A stretch of DNA of 64,000 nt from assembly GCF_009905375.1 (NCBI RefSeq), contig NC_133653.1:95902609-95966608 (forward strand), in the 5' to 3' direction. Under the pieces are notes generated by a model. It worked only from the letters and a program-made list of their open reading frames with translations. It did no database searches and had not been told where the DNA came from. The first letter of the stretch is position 1, and every line of letters starts with the position of its first letter. Source of the DNA: Apium graveolens (lineage: Eukaryota; Streptophyta; Magnoliopsida; Apiales; Apiaceae). Positions 58,091-64,000 of the stretch are shown here, in pieces. The translations under genes and the position numbers were made by a program.

Positions 58091-59617
58091 GGTTCAGATT
58101 GCAGAAGAGTTAGCACAAGACTTGGAAAGGATGGAAATTAAAGTTCGAGTACCAAGAAAAGGTAAGGAACAAATGTATGAGATTACGTTTCAACTAGCAT
58201 TGATAGATAAGATTAAAATGTGTCAAGAAGGAGTTATGGATCAAGAATTGGACAATCTGGCAGGAGAAGAAATGTGTACCCAAAAGGATAACCAAGGTAT
58301 GTTTAGATTTTTTTCCAGAATTTGGATGCTTAATGTGACGGAACTGAAGAACAAAGTTTTACGCGAAGCGCACAACTCTCTATTTTCAATTCACCCTGGG
58401 AGCACTAAGATGTATCAAGATTTGAAAAAGAACTTCTGGTGGCCAGGAATGAAGAAGGATATTGCAAATTGGGTTAGTAAATGTCACGTGTGCCCGACTG
58501 TAAAAGCAAAACACCAAAGGCCAAGCGGATTATTACAACCCCTAGAGATTCCCCAATAGAAATAGGAAGAGGTTGCAATGGATTTCGTAGTGGGATTTCC
58601 ACGGACGAAAGCCAATCATGATGCTATTTGGGTAATCATCGACAGATTGACAAAGTCAGCTCATTTCCTCCCAATCAATGAAAGATATCCTTTGGAAAAG
58701 CTAGTTAAGTTGTATTTGGATGAAATAGTGACCAAGCACGGAGTTCATGTGTCCATTGTATCAGATCGAGACCTGAGATTCAATTTAAGGTTTTGGATTA
58801 AGTTTCAAGAATGTCTAGGAACCAAGTTAAATAAGAGTACTGCCTATCATCCCCAGACAGACGGTTAGAGTGAGAGAACCATCCAGACAATAGAGGATAT
58901 GTTAAGAGTTTGTGCTTTATATTTTAAAGGAAACTGGGATGATCACTTACCTTTAATTGAATTCTCGTACAACAATAGTTATCATGCTAGCATTGGAATG
59001 CCACCTTATGAAGCCGTGTATGGACATAAATGTAGATCACCATTGTATTGGGATGAAATACGAGAAAAGAAAGTGTTAGGTCCTGAGCTAGTTCAACAGA
59101 CCAAAGATGTAGTGGCCTTGATTCGGAAAAGGTTAGAAGCAGCTCAGGATAGAAAGAGAAAGAATGCGGATTTGCTTAAAAAAGATATGAACTTCAAAGT
59201 GAGATCATTGGTTTGTTGAAAGTGTCACCTTGGAAAGGATTGGCTTGATTTGGTCAGATAGGTAAGCTCAGCCCAAGGTATATAGGACCGTTTGAAATTT
59301 TAAAGCAAATAGGGAAAGTCACTTACGAGATAGCATTGTCGCCGCAGTTGTAGCATATTCATAATGTGTTCTACGTATCCATGTTTAAGCCATATATTCC
59401 TGATTCGAATCAAGTTATAGAGTACGAACTGATCGAGCTCCAACCAGATTTGTCCTAGGTGGAACAACCAATCCATATTTTAGATCGTAAAGAGCGAGTA
59501 CTTAGAAATAAATCAATCCCCATAGTAAAAGTGCTTTGGAAAAATCCTTGAGTAGAAGAGTCTATTTGGGAGTTAGAGTCAGACATGCTTGATAAATATC
59601 ATCATTTGTTTAGTTAA
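58091..59617 (+). pseudogene. Integrase with chromodomain-like tail of chromovirus 2
   Basis: Zinc domain [31 protein letters not shown]...CHVC; core VAMDFVVGFPRT, IVSDRDLRFNLRFW and SERTIQTIEDM (the Glu kept, with TAG replacing the Gln just before the Ser). Then IEFSYNNSYHASIGMPPYEAVYG, and after a frameshift near 59215 LSPRYIGPFEILKQIGKVTYEIAL and a tail LDRKERVLRNKSIPIVKVLWKNP...EESIWELESDMLDKYHHLF, a Tekay-type chromodomain that would steer integration. Ends at TAA 59615-59617. Confidence 0.9.
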
Positions 59618-59644
59618 GTCAAATTCTGGGGACAGAATCGTTCT

Positions 59645-59656
59645 AAGGGGAAAGGA
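59645..59656 (+). other. Polypurine tract of chromovirus 2
   Basis: aaggggaaagga directly before the 3' LTR start tataacga at 59657. Confidence 0.82.
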
Positions 59657-62030
59657 TATAACGACTCGTATATTTTGTATTTTTTAAAACTGTAATTGTT
59701 AAATAATTAAATAAATAAAATATGTGTATTCGTCCGTGTTGTTTTGTTATCATTTATATGTGATTGTTGGTTTACGTGGATTATTCGTATAATTAAATAT
59801 TGAGCTATATTATTTTTGTTTCACTTTTAAAGTGGTTTTATTATAGATTTATTTTTATAAATATTTGGATTGTCTCTAAAATTATTTTTATGGTTTTATA
59901 ATTTCAATAATTATTTTTGAGATATTATAAAATTTAGAAATCAATATTTTATCAATTATTTATCTTTGAATGATTTTATAAGTACATTCATTTATAAATG
60001 TAGTATTTAATTCCAGGATGCTTCAAAAATTATGAAATTCATATTTTATTAAATTTGGAATATTTCGAGAATTTCAAAATTATTTTGGAAAATTTTCGGA
60101 TTAAATTCACCCGCGCGTTTGTTCGCTAAATCATTAATTGCGAGTATATTGTGCGATTCAAAAATGTTTTAAAAATCATGAACTTTATATATTATTAGTT
60201 TCGGAATATTTTATAAAATTTTAAAACTATTTTGATATTATTTCGATGAATTCTTGCACGCGATATGTATCATTAAATTCGCAAATCAGTGACAATCCTT
60301 CCATTTCTTTTGCATTTTGAATAATTTCTGTATTGTGGTGAAAATTTCGAATGAAATTTCGTGATTCTTCAAGTACTATTTTTGGATTATTCAAAAATTT
60401 ATTGGTGGAATTCGTGTAGGACACCCGTGATAAACGGGTACCCGTGAATTTACCGCCGTCAGCAATGAATTTCGATAAGTTGACGGTGGACTGTGATGAT
60501 ATAATCTGAGTCCTAAATTATAAAAACAAATAAATTAGTTCGTAAACTTAGTTTTCGAAATGTAAATAAGTATTTATTTTTAAAAGTCATATCGAGATTG
60601 GAAATTGTGAAATTGTGATTGATTAGAATTGACGTCGATTATGTTTCGACAAGTAGGCTTATAAATAGAGGAGTCGTTGTCCAAATTTTTTTTAAAATTT
60701 TTTTTTAATTATGAAAAGTGTAATATTCGACATAAAACATTTTACCCCTATTGTAAATATCGTTACGTGGATATATGTATATACATTATACGAGTCGGGT
60801 TATCGAATTGGGTTATTTAGGTTCGAGGATATCAATCATGTCGGTATAACTAATTAGGTTATTCTGTTACTGCAGATTCCAGTCAAAATTCATGAAGACC
60901 AAAGTCAGTCAACCGCAACAACCCATGAAACCCGAAAAATCATTGCAAGGCAAGTACCCCTGACCATTCTTTTTATAGTTCAGCATATATGAATAAACTG
61001 TTGTTTTATTCTCGTACAAGAACAGAAACGTTTGAAGTTACGTATCCCATGTAGTTATAACTAACTGTTTTAAATCTGTTTTGGGAAAAAGTAACTTCGA
61101 AAAGGTACCTATCTCGAATGAAAGTGATTTTTGAACCAGTTTTACGTGTGTTGTTAAATAAAACTGTTTTAAACTGAGATTGGTACACGTGATTTGAAAA
61201 CTAGATAAAACGATCAGATATTGGGTACATAAGGGCCAGAATGGCCTATTGAGGTTGTGTAAGAGGCTAACGTGGCTACGCGCACTACAAAACCGATTAG
61301 TCCAGCAGGTCAGAGACTTAGCTAGTCTATGAGTTCTGGAACAGATTTATGGGATGGCAGTTAGAGCCGTATGGTGTTGATAGCCTGATCAGCTATCTTC
61401 ACTTATCCACTACGTATCTAATTTGACTTTGTGGTTCCCGTAACGGAATAAGTGATTCATACAGTTGAATTATAAATATGAATAACATACTAAAATTGGA
61501 CTCCGGTATTTACACAGCACACAACTATGTTGTTTTATTAAGAGTTTGCTAGTTAGTGATATCCAGTTTTAAATGTTGTTATCTTGACAGGGAGTTGAAA
61601 TGATTTACAGGTTACTGTTTTATAGTTCTGTTCCTATAACTGTTTACATTACTATTTTACTCTGATATTCATATGTTGTTACTGCTGAGCGATTATATGC
61701 TCACCCTTGCAACCTGTTAGATGTATCTCACAGATGCCTAGACGATCTATCGGACCTGGTCAGAACAGAGTTTCATCCCCTTCCGGTCCCGGCTCCTCTA
61801 ATGTAGTTTGTATTAAACCATATGCGGTCTAAAGAGTTGCTGATAAGATAGTGTGTCAGACTTTTAAATAAATGGTTTGTATTAGTGAGTAGCTTAAATT
61901 ATACTTGAACCTGGATCGGATCTTGGTTTTGGGGTCGTGTTAGTATAATAATAATAATCTTATAGTTTATGTTTCTGGTTTGTTATGTTTGATGGCATCA
62001 ACTCATGACCCCGGGGTTGAGGCCGTCACA
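59657..62030 (+). repeat. 3' LTR of chromovirus 2, promoter deleted
   Basis: 2374 bp, colinear with the 5' LTR except for a ~547-bp deletion at 60290 (the 5' LTR's 40600-41146) and two small extra blocks near 59885-59935 and 60945-60980. The deletion removes the TATA box. Its (ATA)n run is shorter than in the 5' LTR. Followed by ccagg (62031-62035). Confidence 0.93.
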
Positions 62031-62285
62031 CCAGGATCCGCAATAATTTGGGTACCAATGACTTGTGCAATGTTTGAAGAGTTTAAATTGCAATGATCTT
62101 GTGTCATGTTAGGGTTGACACAAATGTGTGGACCCTTAGTCTCCATTATCTTAAAATAATTATGGGATTTCCTCTTTTTAGCCCTCAACATCCATACACA
62201 ACCCATTTATTCCTCTTGCCTTCCACTTCCAGACTCTCGGCATTAGATCTAACGACCTTCACCACTAGATGGTTTACAATATGAA
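62031..62285 (-). pseudogene. MULE transposase, N-terminal part
   Basis: Minus-strand frame GCVWMLRAKKRKSHNYFKIMETKGPHICVNPNMTQDHCNLNSSNIAQVI, then IADPG at the insertion point. The C-x-W-x-L-R-A start, conserved Cys and His residues are those of the WRKY/FLYWCH-like zinc-binding N-terminus of MuDR-type transposases. Upstream, KVVRSNAESLEVEGKRNKW is readable in another frame (to about 62285), so a frameshift lies near 62200. The gene continues at 40004 going left. Confidence 0.78.
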
Positions 62286-62511
62286 CATCTGTTATTCCCA
62301 AACAATCTAACAAAGAATTACAGAATAGGGGTTGCATGTAATTCTGGCTACTTTTTTAAATTTTAAGAACTGTTCTACTTTAAATATATAACTGTGTTTG
62401 ATGTAGTTAAAGTGCGGAGTGAAAGTATTAAAGAAATCAAACACAAAGTAATCAAATACAAGTATTTAAAAACTTTCTGGTGGATTGAACTTTTCCACCA
62501 GAGACATATAT
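62286..62511. other. Flank of the MULE, no feature seen
   Basis: 226 bp of AT-rich sequence, possibly MULE intron or 5' region; no domain or repeat identified. Confidence 0.4.
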
Positions 62512-64000
62512 TGTGGCGCCCTCCAAACCCGGGTCAGAAGTTTGGGGTCCACACACACCTTAATTATAACCTGCTTATAACAATAATAAGATAATAATAA
62601 TATATGCAGTGACCCTACTTACCAACTACCACGGACCGCAACAGGTTAAAGTATGCATACAAGCCAAACACACTGATATATTACAAACCGTTCAAATCCC
62701 AACTATTTCAAACTCAAACTGAGTATTAAACATTATTACAAACTTTTACAAACTTAAATTATCCCAAAAGAAGCCTACTAGCTCAGCTTTCTCAACCTGA
62801 ACCCCTAGCTCTCGCGCTGGACTGGGGATTCTCTTTACCAACTGGTTCCTTTTTAACTGGAAAGAATATAAACAACATCACACAAATGAGGTAACTAGCT
62901 CAGCAAGTCACAATGACAAAACTGAGAATAATGATCATCAAGTGAACATGATTATGATATCAAGTGAACAATGGGTTATGATTTAGAATTGGATATTATA
63001 CTTTTAATTTAAAAACCAAGGTTAGGCTGCTGATCAGTCACGCACTAACCCCGAGCAAGGCACACAACATTGCTCTAACTACTGGATCCAAGGCACACAT
63101 TGGCCTAACTTGACCATTATATGGCCTGACCACGAATCTGGTCCACAATTTTATAAAAACAATCCAATTCTAACATAATAACAGAATATGCAATAATAAA
63201 CAATAACCGAAATCATTAGCAACAATAAATGTTTAACAATGAAAGGGTTTCAATCCTTGTAAGGATCAATAAGGCAATTTAAAAGCTTGGATGCTGGGTA
63301 ATGAAAGAATTGGATAACAAAGGAATCAACATTTCAGGGTTTCAAAGATTTGGGCTTTCAATGTATAGGATACAATGATTGAATGTACACGTAATTCAGT
63401 TCAGTGTTTGGGATTTTATTTGCATGTATTTGTGGAATAGTATCATATACTTGAGGTTCGTGTTTGGGTATACAACAATCAATGGTCTAGAAAGAATAAG
63501 GTTTATGGCTCAAGAATAATAACTGGAATCAGAGTTTAGGTTTCAGTGCTTCAAAGCACTTGCAATATCAATCTGACTATCAAATACTACAATATCTCGA
63601 GAAAGTTCAAAACACTTGCCTGATATTAGCTTACTACACTGCACTCGTTTCCAATCACAAGCATCTTATTCTTCAACTATCTATTTTCCTTTCCTACGTC
63701 TTGCCTCTTCTGCTCACATATCATAAACATCTATCAATAATTTACTCATGGAATTCTATTCAACACATACTTCTATCTACCCTTCGTTTTACCCAAATCC
63801 GATTAATGGATTGAAAGTTATGCAATAATCAAGTAAACACCGAATATATAGACCGATAGTCAATTAACAAGTCACATATAGCACATAATACATCACGAAA
63901 TCAATGATATATTATTTATAAAGAAGTCTCGGGTCATTAATAGGCTTTCTGATATTTAAAAATGATTTTTAAAACATTTTTCGGAATTAAAACGGGTCGT
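62512..64000 (-). repeat. LTR of another Tekay-like gypsy element (minus sense), right end outside window
   Basis: Begins tgtggcgccctccaaacccggg; on the minus strand this is an LTR 3' end (TTTGGAGGGCGCCACA), like the ends of both chromoviruses here. A GCTGAGCTAGTTACCTCA block near 62890-62907 parallels the gctgagc...gctcaccc block of their LTRs. Tandem-like phrases (aaggcacaca) occur at 63056 and 63091. No internal coding part lies in the window. The five bases before it are tatat (62507-62511). Listed ORFs within it are spurious. Confidence 0.6.

Larger units (their letters stand above)
40005..62030 (+). mobile_element. Tekay-like Ty3/gypsy chromovirus 2 (span includes a nested copia)
   Basis: Plus-strand element flanked by ccagg. 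Order: LTR (40005-42845), tRNA-Met-type primer site, leader, gag (split by the Sirevirus at 43703-55481), protease, RT, RNase H, integrase with chromodomain-like tail, polypurine tract, LTR (59657-62030). Pol stays mostly in one frame with about eight stops, many at codons that are Gln or Arg in relatives. Both LTRs start TATAACGA and end GTCACA, giving TA...CA instead of TG...CA ends. Confidence 0.92.

Overview
The window is plant nuclear DNA made almost entirely of nested LTR retrotransposons around the remains of one Mutator-like (MULE) transposase gene. The element families (Athila-type, Tat/Ogre-type and Tekay-type Ty3/gypsy; Sirevirus-type and another Ty1/copia), AT-rich spacers, intron signals and tRNA-Met/tRNA-Asp-type primer binding sites point to an angiosperm, probably a eudicot with a repeat-rich genome. 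I cannot name the species. I found no intact host gene, tRNA, rRNA, CRISPR array or organelle segment.

Layout from outside in. Level 0 is a MULE transposase gene on the minus strand, split into 62031-62285 (N-terminal part), 39771-40004 and 39346-39670 (catalytic domain, 100-bp intron between them). A minus-oriented LTR (36718-39345) sits in its 3' side. That LTR carries an Athila-like gypsy element on the minus strand (8150-36717). The Athila element is split twice. A badly decayed plus-strand Tekay-like chromovirus (1-8149, its left end outside the window) sits in the env-like ORF. A copia element (13127-33662, minus) sits between gag and pol. The copia element carries an inverted solo LTR of a related family in its left LTR (13363-15072) and a Tat/Ogre-type gypsy element in its right LTR (22552-32978). 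On the other side, the MULE is split by a second Tekay-like chromovirus (40005-62030, plus), whose gag holds a Sirevirus-like copia element (43703-55481, plus). From 62512 to the window end there is another minus-oriented LTR.

The nesting is supported by 5-bp target-site duplications read directly at the junctions: ccagg (MULE/Tekay-2), taaag (Tekay-2/Sirevirus), tatta (Athila/copia), gggtg (copia LTR/solo LTR) and actat (copia LTR/Tat). For three further insertions only one copy lies in the window: tgtac, caaca and tatgc.

All coding regions are broken by stops, frameshifts, deletions or insertions. The best preserved are the Sirevirus pol and the copia integrase. The most unusual structures are: a chimeric end of the Tat element (LTR, primer site, leader, then a 35-bp LTR tip inside the same target duplication); two different satellite-like arrays in the Tat 3' region; a 21-bp GC-rich triplet repeat present both in the Athila LTR and between its pol and env-like ORF; non-canonical TA...CA ends on Tekay-2; and a small ORF with its own TATA-like box and leader in the Sirevirus 3' region.
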